A stretch of 64,000 bases of DNA from Paramecium tetraurelia. Its lineage: Eukaryota > Ciliophora > Oligohymenophorea > Peniculida > Parameciidae. The DNA lies in NCBI RefSeq assembly GCF_000165425.1, contig NW_001799010.1, positions 171,638-235,637 on the forward strand, read 5' to 3'. Shown piece after piece: positions 24,050-36,864 of this stretch. The notes below the pieces were generated by a model. The model searched no databases, was not told where the DNA came from, and saw nothing but the letters and a program-made list of their open reading frames with translations. Numbering within the stretch: the first letter of the stretch is position 1; the number at the start of each line of letters is the position of its first letter. A program made the translations under genes and the position numbers.

Positions 24050-26206
24050 ATGCAAATTCCACAAAATCAACCAGAATATAGACCAAGCAAATTGACTAGG
24101 TACTCAAACTAAACGTGTTATTCAATGGAAAATTGTGATGTATTCAACAATCAAATGGCGAATATGGACATGATGATGTAACAAGATTATTACCTTAAGG
24201 GATTAGATGACAATGTTATAATAAGTGTTTGAAGTACGATATACATAACATAAAGAAAATTAATTGTAAAAATTTTACAACATGCCAAATCAAGAGCGAA
24301 TGTATTATATGATTGATAAGGATTCAGGCAGAATTTTTGATATGAGAATTCCAGAGGTATCAAATTCCTATCTATCAAGTAAGCAAATGAGATACAAGAC
24401 ATTATGAATGGCAATACTGTTTATGTTATCAAAGACTAGGCTTGGAATGACTTTATGTATTCACCATTTCTAAATAGATTGCTGAGTAAAAAACTGAATG
24501 AACATCTGTTGGACTATGCAGAATTGGGTGATGCACAATCAATTGAGACATTGCTAATCCCATCCATGGATTATTACCTTGATATAGATACAAAGTACCA
24601 TAATTTGACATATCGACTTAGAGGTCTCGATGATTGGACAGCTCTGCATTTCGCATCAAATGAAGGGAATCTGGAGATTGTGAACATCCTATTAAAACAT
24701 GGGGCTACAGTTGATGCCTTAACTAAATTTCAAAGGAGTCCTTTCTTCTTGACAGTGATGTAGAATTTCTTAGATTGTGCCAAAGTGTTATTGCAACACA
24801 AAGCCAATATCAACATATAAGACAGGGATGGCAACACTCCATTGCACATAGCATCCTAAATGGGATTAATTGAAATGATTGTGTTTCTATTGGAGTCAAA
24901 GGCTGATCCAAATATAAGAAATAATTTCAATTAAAACTGTATCTAGATTTGCTGCGACGCAATTAGTTTGTAAGTGTATATTAAATATGGGTATGCTCAA
25001 CATGAAGAAGTAATAATATTAATCAATTAGAAAGAATTATGAGAGAACTATGATTCCTGGGACTAATTTCCTGCTCAGGAATGGGAGGTATGATCACGTA
25101 TTAAAATTGATGACAATGGAGAAGTTGGCTGAAGGAGGGATACCTTAGAATTCGAATTCAAGCAGTTCTGTTAAGAAAATGTCGAAGTTCTAGAATCTGG
25201 CTAAATTTATGAATGTGAGTGTTTTAAAATAGAGGATGACACCAAATATGTTCAATTTTTATCAATTATTGGGAAAGGGATCGTTTGGAGAAGTATATTT
25301 GGTAGATAAAATAGGACAAGAACAATAAAAACTATTTGCTATGAAGATATTAAAGAAAGAACGAATGATGTCTTAAAATTTATTAAGATATGCATAAACT
25401 GAAAAGGAAGTGCTGAGTATAATGCATCATCCATTCATAGTGAAATTGAATTATGCATTTTAGACAGAATCTAAATTATTTTTGGTAATGGATTTCTGTC
25501 CAGGAGGTGATCTATCTAAATTGCTTGATATAAAGAAAAAATTATCAGAAGAGGAAGCTAAAATATATGTGGCAGAAATCCTATTAGCAATTGAATGTTT
25601 ACACAAAAACAACATCATTTTCAGGGACTTGAAACCAGAGAATGTGGTATTAGATTCAGAAGGACATGCTCTATTAACAGATTTTGGATTGTCCAAAAAA
25701 GGAGTCTCGGAGGAAGAATTAAATAAATCATTTTGTGGTTCACCTGCTTACTTGCCACCAGAGATATTATCTAAATAGGGACACAACAGAATGGCAGATT
25801 GGTATGGATTAGGAGTAATGACATACGAATTATTGGTTGGTATTCCTCCATATTATGCCAATGAACGTGAACAATTATTTGATAATATTAGAAGAGGACC
25901 ATTAAAAATACCAAGAAGCTTGTCTGCTGAAGCTAAATCATTTATTGTTGCTGTACATTACTGTTTATATATAAGCTTCTAAATAGAGATCCGAATAAAA
26001 GATTGGGAGCTAATTCAGATGGTGAAGAAATTCGAGAACATCCTTGGTTGGCTAATATAAATTGGAAGGATTGTTATGATAGAAAATTGAAACCATCTAG
26101 ACCAACAGAACAGACTTTCAATAATGTACCTTTGAGAATCAACTTTATGGATATTGAAGAAAATAAAAATAAGATAACTGGATGGTCATTCTTTGAAGAA
26201 TCATGA
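24050..26206 (+). CDS. Ankyrin-repeat AGC-type protein kinase
   Basis: A 679-aa fusion. Residues about 130-290 hold ankyrin repeats (DWTALHFASNEGNLEIVNIL, GNTPLHIASQMGLIEMIVFL). A linker leads to an AGC kinase: FYQLLGKGSFGEVYLVDK, Lys in FAMKILKKE, IIFRDLKPENVVLD, LTDFGLSKKG, FCGSPAYLPPEIL. The AGC C-terminal tail ends WSFFEES, resembling a hydrophobic motif. The catalytic loop reads FRD instead of the commoner YRD/HRD, as in many AGC kinases. Four introns (31, 23, 34 and 29 nt) restore one frame; the 34-nt one is the least sure. The stop overlaps the stop of the convergent gene by 6 nt. Ciliates have many such kinases with fused sensor domains. Confidence 0.85.
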
Positions 26207-27277
26207 AAAATTATCACAAATTCTCTTACATGAATCATTTTTAAATGACCAATTCTCTATATGATGTTCCAATTTACTATCCAAATTCTACTTCTAATCC
26301 ACTATATTCAAAGCTAACAATGTTTCTACGAATAAAAACAATGAATCCTAAGTGTAATCATTTTCCTTATCAAAATAATCATCTGGAATTTTCTTTAATT
26401 ACTCTCTATAATCAATCCCCTCCTGTATATCATTCAATAACAATATTGTCAACAAATCAAAATAGTATTCATTAACCTCCAATTTATCCAATATCTTAAC
26501 CAATTGATTTCCTAATTATTAATCAATGATGGAATTTATTAATTAAATTAATCCTTAATTCAATTTATCAAATTACGTGATCTACTTCTTAATCCTCTCT
26601 CTATCACACTAATAGTTGGTTTGCATGTAAACTACTGACTGCATCCAACATTAATGGTTGCTTTATGAGAATATTTTGAAGGCCAATTCAAATATCTACT
26701 TATGAGGATTTGGATTCAACAACAGTATCTGTATCTCCTTGAAATAATCATTCTCCAAACAAATCTACATCATCTATCTCACTATTTATTCCTCCTTTAA
26801 ATCCATATATAACATAGAATTTATCACCAACCTTAAATCAATATGATCTATTTCATTTAATTTCGTAAGCAAGAAAGAACAATCTATATATCTCCTATGT
26901 CTTGCAGCTATCAGTATTAATAATGAACATATTTTTGGATATTACACAAAATTGTTTATATCTGACATCTCAAAATCAATGTTGTGTTTATCGAATAACT
27001 ATAAAATATCCTAAGCCAAATTAGCATATTGCTAATCTGATATCCATTAGAACGAATACTGCAATGCATTCATTAACAAAGTCTTCAACTCCTATATTCT
27101 GTCACTACTAACATCAAGTAAATTTTTTATATAAAATGAACATCTTCTGGTTTCACCTTAACAGTCTCTCGATCGCTACAACTTAGCAGAGCATTCAAGT
27201 TCCAAGATCATCTCTCTCCTTTCATCTGAATAATCAAGTAAATTCTACAAACACAACTTCACAATTTATTCAATCAT
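26201..27277 (-). CDS. Orphan helical protein, 358 aa
   Basis: A single frame from the ATG at 27277 (MIEQIVKLCLQNLLDYSDER) to a TGA at 26201-26203. It is all-helical, rich in Leu, Ile, Asp and Gln, with repeated amphipathic helices (SLLILIAARHRRYIDCSFLL, LDKLEVNEYYFDLLTILLL). The pattern resembles ARM/HEAT proteins but no canonical repeat can be aligned by eye. No TM segment. Its last codons overlap the last codons of the kinase gene on the other strand. Confidence 0.75.
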
Positions 27278-27565
27278 TTAAATTATAATTAATTAATTCA
27301 AAGATATCACATTTAAATATTACTAATTTCCATTATATTAAAATGAAGTACTTTAATATGTATGAATTTACAATTATCTGTTAACTTACAATAATTTATA
27401 AGATATTAATTAATGATCTAGAATTATCTCAATAATATTCATCTATATCCTTCAAGATATTCCAAATAATTTAACCAATTATATCTAAATCAAAGTAATA
27501 ATAATATACAGATTGAATAATAACAATATATGAATAATTATTATAGATATATAAATCCTTGTACG

Positions 27566-30500
27566 TCAAATTATACTTAATTTCTCACCATAAGGGTAGC
27601 ACATTTCACTTAAATAGGACGGGACAGTAGCAGCTCGTTCAGATTTGGATATAGCCAATATATCTTCAGAATTGAAACCAACAGTCTTCTTCAAGCACTA
27701 CAGATTCTATAGTATACATATTGAAGATTGTTACCTTTTTATCAAGTGCAGATAAATTGGGATGAGTCAAGATCATTCTCAAGAGCTATCTGAGATATGT
27801 AACAGGATGGAATTGCAAGATATAGTACCTTTCGACTAATAAGTTGACCACATCATGTAATTATTATTCGGTTGTATTTTCATATTGACATTTGAATATA
27901 TTATTCCATAATTCCTAATTATGTTAATCCAAAAGTGATAAGTCAAACTTTTCAGCTGATTTTGCATGTATCCAACTATATACATTCTACAAAGGGTAAT
28001 CAGTTTGATTCAATGATTCAACATGTTGATCTGAGGCATTGCCTATTTGTAACATTTCTTTAAGATCTTTTAATTCTACATCATTTAATCTGGACTCTTC
28101 AATCCAAACTAATTTCTCCTATTATTACAAATACAATTAATTGTCTCTTCTTCTAAATTGATGTTAAATTCCTAATTTTTTGTAATATTTGTGACTTAAA
28201 ATATCCAAGAATAACTGATCATCAAATAATTGACTCAATTATAATAAGAGATCACTGGCACTGAATTCTCCAAATTGTTTGAAATCTGAATGAATAAGAT
28301 CATCAAACTGCATGTCCTTTATTCTTAATTGAGTCACCTAAACATTTGGTTAGTAAAGACTCAAAGAATCTAAGAATTATAATTCCTATTTATTTAATTA
28401 TTTGCCTTCCATTTATTTATTCATCAAATAATAAGTAATCAATTTCTCCTCTGCTCTTGATCTCTTTCTTGTAACAAATTCATTGATACCATACAATAAG
28501 TCTACATCAAGATATCTATCAGGTGTCTATTGGATATCTAATTTCTCAATATCACTTTCATTAAATAGAATATCGATATAGTTAGTTTTCTATTTGTAAT
28601 AGGGGGAGGAATGTTTTCTTCTTAATTCACCCTTAATATCTTAAATTTTATCATAAAGAATTCTGTTAATTTTACGAACAATACTTTTAGCTTATTATTT
28701 GTTAATTTCTTTGTTCTTGACATCTTCTTACAACTTCATCAATAATTCCTTTCTCATTTTAATGAGATCGTCCAATGTTTTATTGACTTCCAATTTTTTC
28801 TTTAGATATTGTGTTGTCAAAAATGGATTGTATTATTTGATTTATTCATGTAAAATAACTTCTGGATCCCTTTATAAGTAGATACCAGTAGGCTTAGTTG
28901 ATTTATTAGCTGACAATCTCTCTTCAATCAATTTATCCCAAAATTTGATGTTGAATACAAAATCAGCAATTTCAGGTAAACTCTTAGATTTCAATTCTGC
29001 ATTCAAATTCAATAGATTTGCAATGAACAAATCGCTGGCATCGCTATGGTGATCCTTTTAATCCTTCTATAAGAATTTATATAATTGATTAAGTTGTTCT
29101 AACTCCTCATCTGACTTCTTAGCTGAATGTTTCTTCCAAGCAAGCGAATACGATTCAACAACTATCTATTATCTACGTTTATCAGAATGTGGAATTGGAA
29201 GCACATCTGAAATAAAACCATTCTCTTCTAATCTCTTAAATAAGTCTTAGTCTGGACAATAAGTAGGATCATAAATTCTATTACTAATCAAACTAGCCTT
29301 AAATCCTTCAATAGATGATTAAGGATTATATATTGATTAAGATGGGATCATTCCATACCATTTTGGAAACTTGATTGGTTGAACTTTAATTTCATCAATC
29401 AAATCTTAAAATACATTATTCTAATTCAATATATTCAATCTCTCTTGTAAATCAAGTAAAGTTTATTTCAACTTCAATTTATTTAAGTTGTCGTTCTTAT
29501 TTAAATAGTTCAAAGCTCTTTTCTTCAAATATTACCATTATGCGTTAAAGATTGTTTATGAACTCAATTCCTTACTATTTTCTTCTATTTAGACGCTCTC
29601 CAATCTATCCTTGATTTTATTAAACAAGATGATATCAGAATTTTCTAGATTAAATGCTAACTGCAATTTCTACTTGAATTGTTCCTTATCCTTACCTAAG
29701 AAATCATATAAAGTCATATATGGCTATGAACCTACTCTTAATTTAGCATATCCATTTATTTCATTATTTAAACTCAGATCATAAATCTCAATCAATTACA
29801 CTGACTTAGGTAAAGTTTCCTTAATGGCCTTATATACTTCAGTACGATTAATGTCCTTCTCTTCATAAATTAACTTCTGTCCAGAGTGTTTTTCTAATAC
29901 ATCAATTCTTTCCTGTTATTTTTCATTCAAATCTCTAATTGTATTCAAATTCTTAACTCTGAACTTGAGTTCTTCAATGAACAGTCCATAATTTTGATTT
30001 TACAATGCCAAATATGTAGCATAAGCAATTAGTTCATCTAAGGAGAGGATAGATAAATTCTCTGGTAATGGGAATTGTCTATCTGTTTTATTCAATTATA
30101 AATGAAGATGTAATGAATCTACCGAATTAAGAAGTTCTTCATCAGTAACTTAAGCTAAATACTCTCTGCTTTCAACATTAAGTCCAGCATTTGCAAATGC
30201 CTTTGCTAATTTATATTTATCTGAATGAACCAATAGAGACTATGCATTCTTTAATCTTTCTGCAATTTGATGTCCTTTGTATTCAGACACTGCTACCATC
30301 AAATTTCCAAAATCAGATAACTTTGGCTCCACAGGTTTTATTTGATCTTTATGAATTAATTTTATTTCTAATAGAGAAATGATAAATGCCATTAGATTTG
30401 GGTCTCTTCCTGAAATATATGAAAGTGCGGTTTCTAATGATAATGAGATGTCTTCCTTTTCAACTTCAACAGGATGCAACAAACCTGTAGATACTAAGGC

Positions 30501-31269
30501 TTCTTCAAATTCCATCATTTTAATGTTAGTATTAACGTGGATCCAATCAGATTTTTAGATATCAAGTAATTTTAAATAAACTCTTCTGATTTCTACGATT
30601 GCTTCCAAAACATAGAAGATATCAGATTGTGTTTCTTCAATCATCTTTTCAACTTCATAAATGAAATTGTTCATAGGCACATCTTTTTTTTCTTCAAAGA
30701 TATCTAATATAAATGCTTCAATTAATTATTTTTCTTCAGAATTTAACTCTTTAGCATCTAATTATTAAAATGCCTTTTCAACAATCTATTCGCTGTGTAA
30801 ATCGACTCCTGTGAGAGCCAATCCATGAATTCCTTCGGCCAAAATTCTATAATCATTCAAATTTAATAGGTCTTTAATTAGGACATCAAAACCCATGGAG
30901 GATTCAATTTATTTATGATCAAAGTAGGATCTATCTCCTCTTCCCTTTAAAGCATGTCCTAATTGAACAAATGTTTATCCAACAATTTCTTCATTCGAGT
31001 ATTCTCTTTTTTACAGGAATGCAGCCAGAATAGTTTTAGAAGGTACATTAGAAGTGAAGAAAGCATGACTTTACATTTTGTAGGCTGCTTGAGTATTCTG
31101 ATCAATTTACTTTTGTAATTAGATTGCTAATAAATATTGATGGATTGGTTATACCTTTATTTAGAGCCTTCTTAAATTGTCCAAGTTATGACTTGAAAAT
31201 ATCCTTACATTTGAGGTATTCATACTCATCACTAATTCTAAAGAGAGATCTCTATAAATATTTAATCAT
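27566..31269 (-). CDS. Giant orphan helical protein, 1215 aa
   Basis: Unrecognised. It starts MIKYLQRSLFRISDEYEYLK and ends MCYPYGEKLSII. The frame is continuous apart from two 28-nt introns, one near the N-terminus and one near the C-terminus (the latter removes a premature TGA and replaces the end with SEDILAISKSERAATVPSYL). Long helical stretches, abundant K/E/Q/L/N, no TM segment, no nucleotide-binding motif. The first 20 residues are weakly amphipathic, so a mitochondrial presequence is possible but unproven. Only 27 bp separate its start from the stop of the next minus-strand gene. Confidence 0.85.
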
Positions 31270-31296
31270 AATTAAAAGATTTTAATATTTTTATAT

Positions 31297-32282
31297 TCAT
31301 TTTTTCTTCTTAGTTAATGCTGCTGCCATTTCTTGGAGTTTAGACTCAATCTCAACTTGTCTATCCTTCAACCTCGTCTCCAGTTCTTATTATGCCAAAC
31401 TCAATTTATCCTGAATGGCATTCATAATCACAGAATCCAGTAACTCCTCATCTGTAGGTTCATGGTATTCCACTTCCTACTCTTCCATCTCAGTCTTTTT
31501 AAAAGATTAAGTGTCATCGGCCACAATAGGCTTGTAATATGTATGATCTTCTAGAGAAGGTTGTGGCAAGGGCAACTCAATTTGTAAATCAACCTAAATT
31601 TCTAATGGTCTTTGATTATGAGAGTGTGCTTGATGTAATAACAACCAATGAGACAGATAACCTAATATTATATAGATCTTATCTACCCTTCTCAATATAA
31701 TCGATAATTGGTGGCAATTACCTAGCCACAAATACTTTATGACATCCTTATCCATCAGTACTATGTTGAGATAGCAATTATTAAAATAGTTTTCTGTCTC
31801 CCTACAATGATTTCCCTCTTGTCAATCCCCCTTCCACCAACTTCCCAAACTTCTCATGTTGATTGATGTAAACTAAAAACATCATATTAATGAATATTAA
31901 TGCTTGGTCTCCACCAAATTCGAAATCCTAACAAACACTAAAATCATTGATCAATTATTCCCCCGCAATTTCAATATCAATGTCTCTCAACTTTTCACAA
32001 TGATTCCTCTCCAAAATCTAAATACTCCATTAATTATTCTACCTTGCACAAATATTCCTTTATCAAAATGCTCGCATCCTCTAAGTGAAATACTTCATTT
32101 ATTATATATTGACTAATTGGCAATCCCATACTTCACATATTCTGTAACTATTACTTTGTCCTGTATCGACCACATCCGTATTTTCTCTCCTCCTCCTACC
32201 TTAATTATTCTTCTAATTGTCTCTTCCTCTCTTCCTCTGCCAATCTAGCTGCTTCCTCTTCTTTCTTATTCTTCGGAGGCAT
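31297..32282 (-). CDS. Charged protein with KE-rich N-terminus and coiled C-terminus, intron structure unresolved
   Basis: It begins MPPKNKKEEEAARLAEEERK and ends with a coil (LSLAQQELETRLKDRQVEIE) and KKKK. The middle shows convincing coding pieces in three frames (NIQQMK, then NHCEKLRDIDIEIAGEQLIN, then FINMMFLVYINQHEKFGK, then NCYLNIVLMDKDVIKYLWLG, then RRVDKIYIILGYLSHWLLLH). Several introns of 20-40 nt must therefore lie between them. A 36-nt intron near 32070 and one near 31840 fit, but not all junctions could be fixed. The KE-rich start is seen in axonemal proteins; I make no family claim. Confidence 0.6.
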
Positions 32283-32638
32283 TTTTAATATTATAAATTA
32301 TGAATCATCATTAATACCAAATTCAAATGAAAACTTTCTTATATCATTTTGAAATCTTATAAAATCTATTTTGAGATATTAATAACTAAGACATGAAAAT
32401 AAAGTTCAAATCATCAATATATTTTACAATCGTATTAGACTTAAAATCTCAAAAATTAAAGTTTTCAATTAGAAGTCGTGTTCAAATTACAATCGAAGAT
32501 TTTTTCAGATGTAATCTAAGTTTATTAATGATTATTTATTATTATTTAAATTTATAGGTCCTTAAATTATTTAGATTAAGTGGGATTGCCTTAATTCTAT
32601 TCAAAAAGTGTATTTAAATTCTATTATTTAAGTAATTT
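32283..32638. other. Divergent intergenic region
   Basis: Lies between the starts of two divergent genes. A/T-rich; no coding or repeated element was recognised. Confidence 0.5.
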
Positions 32639-33332
32639 ATGTCGTATTAATCAATAATAGAAATTAATTTATAAAATCAATTCATGAATCTATCATTCCT
32701 TTCTTCATCAAAATTAAGAGAAATAATTGTTAACCCTAACAACCTAAATAAAAACTTAATTTGTGTGATTTGTGAACAACTAGTTTGGGATCCAAATGAA
32801 TGCAGTTAATGTTAAAATAATTTTTGTTCAATATGCATAAACGAATGGTTAAAGAAAAAAAGTAAAAAAATCATTCTATAAATAAATAGAAAATTGTCCA
32901 TTTGAATGCACTAAAAGAATGTAATTGAATGCTCCTCATAGAATATTAAGAAATTAAATCTCTGAATTATAAGTAAAATGTGTAAATAAAGGATGCCCTA
33001 AAGAAATGTAGCTATAAAACTTAGAGTCTCATCTGAAACAATGTGAATATATAGAAACTAAATGCCCATATCCAGATTGTTTATTTAAAGATAGTTTGAT
33101 AAAAATTGAGCCTCATAAGACATCATGCGAACACAGAACTCGGGTTTGCTAGAAATGTCTAGAAACTTATAAAGTTAAAGATAATCATGATTGTTTAGAT
33201 ATAGTGATAAAAAAAGTGAAAAAATAGGAGGATTAAATCAATAAATTATTAAGAAGACTAGATTGTTTAGAGGAGAATTAAGTTTTATTGGAATCAAAAA
33301 TTCTACTTTAACAGAGAAATTCTAAAAAATGA
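32639..33332 (+). CDS. RING/TRAF-type zinc-finger protein (copy 1)
   Basis: A 221-aa protein. Its RING-like part has CVICEQLVWDPNECSQCQNN followed by FCSICINEW and, after a 28-nt intron (32862-32889), a CP knuckle (NCPFECTKRM). Two TRAF-type fingers follow (VKCVNKGCPKEMQLQNLESH, then CEYIETKCPYPDC with spaced His/Cys). It ends in a coiled coil (QEDQINKLLRRLDCLEENQV). The architecture matches TRAF-like E3 ubiquitin ligases. A paralogue with the same order lies at 59401-60190 on the other strand. The substrate is unknown. Confidence 0.85.
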
Positions 33333-33769
33333 CTTCATATTAAATATTATTTTTAATCTAGAAATAAAGAATTAATAATGGAATCTAACATATTCAATTT
33401 TCTTAATACTTCTACAAAATTTATAGTAATTTAAATAAATGTTAAAACACAAAAGATTTGGGTAAAAACATCACTTATGGTAATAATATTGAAGTGTTTC
33501 TAAAACTAGAGGATACATTTCATTATATTAAAAGGAGAATCAAAGTAAAAACTATGATAAATGTTAATATAAATATAATGATTAATTTATAGAAATTAAA
33601 TTAAATTTAGTATTGGATTTTTAAGATAAGAAATTAAATCAAAGTTAATATTTTCTGAGCTATATTTGTAGATCTTAGATTTATTTCTAATAGTTCATTT
33701 ACATTCTTTTCATTTGCTCTTATAACGATGAAATTTGTGATGAATATAATTTGATGGTTCTATTCAAAT
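33333..33769. other. Intergenic region between convergent genes
   Basis: About 437 bp, longer than the usual convergent spacer here. A 60-codon plus-strand frame from the ATG near 33379 (MESNIFNFLNTSTKF...) is open in the ciliate code but of uncertain coding value. Nothing else was seen. Confidence 0.4.
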
Positions 33770-34102
33770 TCACTATCTAATCTAGTTTATTATTAATTTT
33801 ACGCTGCGTGCTTCTTCCTACTCAAAATCACTTGTTTATTGTTCTCTAGATATTTATACTTTAACTTCCTTCTCTTTTTCTAAATTTTCTAATCTCTGGC
33901 CCATCTTTTCAAACTTTTTCTAGTAATGATGATCAAGCAATGTAATTTTTGAATCTCCCAATTATTTTTATTATTTGTCAACTGTATTTTCAATATGTGA
34001 AGGTCTTCCGCTAAAAAGTAATTTTTCATATTGTTAGTCTCTTATGACACAATTCTGTACTTTTCTCTCAATCGAATCAAGTAATTAATGAGTTTGTTAC
34101 AT
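33770..34102 (-). CDS. Small coiled-coil protein, 110 aa
   Basis: A single frame from ATG-TAA-CAA (M-Q-Q) at 34102 to a TGA at 33770-33772. It starts MQQTHQLLDSIERKVQNCVI and continues with a coil (QKKFEKMGQRLENLEKEKEV). It is hydrophilic, with a helical pattern and no TM segment. Size and all-coil character recall small subunits of trafficking complexes such as BLOC-1/BORC, but no family signature is certain. Other frames here are also open, but this one has the best composition and a clean start and stop. Confidence 0.6.
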
Positions 34103-34196
34103 ACTTTTAGAATAAACTTTAATAATAAATAATTAATCAAACTTTGATTTTGAGTAAAATTATTTAAATTATTTATTTGAATAATGATAATATTAG

Positions 34197-36843
34197 TCAT
34201 TTCTTTTTTTTGCCAGGCTTCTTCTTTCCTTTTTCATCGTCAGCTGGTTTCTTGAGTTTATCAATTCTTGCCTTATTTCCAGAGAGATCATCATGTAATT
34301 TTCGAAACTCTTGATATTGTTACAAGAATGTAGATTGTTGAACAGCTAATGGATCAACGAATTCGCTTATTCGATATGGGATTTCAGCAGACAAAATTAA
34401 ACGTCTCTCTGTCAATATCTTTCTGAGTGCTTCTTTGATCTAAAATCCTAATTCAATATAATACATTTCCTGCAGTAAATCCTTCTGTAGCATGAGCCAA
34501 AGAACTCAAGGGGAAATTGGGATGTAGTTAAATCTTTCTTTCTTCAAAAAACCTCTAGAATATCATTATTCTTGTAGCATAATTTGGACAAGGGAAATAG
34601 ACTCTTCTTTTGAAAAAGGATTTCATTTGTTTTTTATTAGCATTCCAAGGAGCATAACTGCAACCAATGATAGTAACGTTTTCTTTCTACTTTTCAGTGA
34701 AATACTTCCCATATTTCAATAAGTATTTTCTCAATTTAACCCAATTCATGCCTCCTGCAGATGATGGCTATTAATCACCCTTCTTCTTCTTTTTCTTACC
34801 TTTGAAAATGCGTTCAATTTCATCAATATATATAATAGCAGGCTAGAAACAGGCAGCAGTTTTAAATGCTAATGATAGCAAATAATCAGGTTTATCTTAA
34901 TATTTGTTTTCTATATTGGCAGGTGATAAATCTAGGATCAAAGCATCACATTCAGTTTATAATGCTCTAACTGCATGAGTTTTGCCTGAACCATGAGGCC
35001 CATAGAATAAGACATAATTACTTTCTTTGACATTGTCCTTAATATACGGAGATCCTAATGGCATTCCAACAAATTGAACTAAAACCTACCTTAAATCATA
35101 AATGGAAGGATCAGCTACTTATTCTTGTAACATTTCTTATTTTTATCTTAAAGGATTACAATTTCCAATGAGATCTGATATTTTTGCTGGTTCTAATTTC
35201 TTAGCTATACCTGATTCAATCAATTCAGCCAACATATCTCTAGGATCTTTCTTTGCAGTTCCCTTGTCCCCAGGGAATTTCTTTTTCTTCTTCTTTGCCA
35301 CACTTCTAAAACCAAAATTAATTTCTCCTTCTTCTAACAGATCATCTTCTTCTGCTTTTGCAGCTGGTTTTGCTTTCTTTTTTTTAGATTTCTTTTTTTT
35401 TGGATATTTCATTTTCTTTGCCTTCAATGCAATTCTTAAATTGATTAACTCCATATCAATCATTTCATCTACTACTTCTCTTATTTATTTTTCTACTCCT
35501 TTTGCAATTTCTCCCTTTAATAACGAATTTTCATGCTTTTAATAAGGATTTAATTAATCATTTCTCCATTCATGATTATGTTTTTCAATTAAATCCTACA
35601 TCTTTACAATAGCTTCAGTAGGCCCTTATTCTACTCTAATATCTTCATCTTCTTGCTTCTTCTTCTTCTTCTTTTTTCCCTTATTTTTCTTAGCTGCTTT
35701 CTTTTCCTTATCCAACAAATCCATCATTTCTTATTCTTCTTCAGTCAATGGCAATCTCACTTAATCTTTTTTATAAAATTAAGCAACTTTTGGTGGCACT
35801 AATTTACCTTCTGCTTTCTGGACTTCACTCATATACCACCTTCTTCTTTCAGCCAACATTTAATTTTAGATATCATCTTACCAATCATTCATCAAATTAT
35901 CCTTTGCTTCAACTAAGGCTGTTTTATACTCTTATAATCTTTCCTATTGCTTCTCTTTCATCTTCTCTCTCTACAGATGATATGTCTTATAAGCATCAGT
36001 TTCTTGTAATTGTTTTTCCAATGTAAATCCCAAAAATAGTGATTCCTACTCTCTTAAATCCCAAACTATCTCTCTAGCTTTAAATCCTCTATAGTATTTT
36101 TAGATCGTTGTTATGGCTTCTTCTCTCTCAGTAGAATCATGCACTTCCAATCCTTCTTGCAATTTCTTTTGTTTCTCTTGTTTCTTTATTTCTTGCTTTT
36201 TCAATTGTTTTGCCAAGAGCACTCTCTCAATACCTTATCTTCCTCTCTCGTTCTTTTAGATAAACCATATAGCTTATTCAATATTTTCCAAAACAGCCTT
36301 GTCTACTAACACTTCTTCTTCTGGTTAAGTAGTATCATGAAATTCATTTAAAAAATGATTAAGCATTTATTTTCGATAAGCAAGTTTTCTATTTTGCTCA
36401 TCTGAAAAATAATGAGGTAAAGAAACTTCAGTATCTTCTATGAGTCTCTTTTCATCAAAAATTACCTAATGCAAATTTACAAAATCTGATCTTATCACAT
36501 TACCTTAAGTTGAATAGAAAATCATGGCCTATATAATTTAAAATCATGAATGTACCTGCTTGATTTGAATTTATCTTAACATGGTATTTTCAAGCATCTT
36601 CTTTAATAAACGTCTTTTTTAAGGGTGTAACAATTAATCATAACAAGTTTCAAGTGATTTATATGCATCAACGTAAAATAAGTATAACTTCCCATAGTAT
36701 ACAAACCACTCCTAATCAGGCCTTACTAACTTTAGATTTTGTTTGACCTGGTTCTCAATTAATGGATCCATTTCGATTTGGAGGGCCTCCATAAGTTAAT
36801 TGATGGACTGCCTCCATTTCAAATTAAAATATGAAGTTGACAT
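34197..36843 (-). CDS. DRC11/IQCA1 axonemal AAA protein
   Basis: Homologue of IQCA1, the AAA-domain subunit 11 of the nexin-dynein regulatory complex that links outer doublets in motile cilia. The N-terminus is diagnostic (YKSLETCYDQLLHPQKRRLL). An IQ-like helix follows (ITTIQKYYRGFKAREIVWDL), then a long K-rich linker (GKKKKKK and PKKKKSKKKK). The AAA domain has Walker A FYGPHGSGKTHAV and Walker B AIIYIDEIERIF. Introns of 27 nt and 25 nt give 864 aa, in the family range. It starts at the ATG at 36843 (MSTSYFNLKWRQSINQL). Confidence 0.92.
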
Positions 36844-36864
36844 ATAATAATAAATAAATATATG

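Noticed and set aside
35102-35542. 146-codon plus-strand frame rich in Phe and Ser
   Set aside because: Complement of the Lys-rich linker of DRC11; the minus strand has Walker motifs and family homology.
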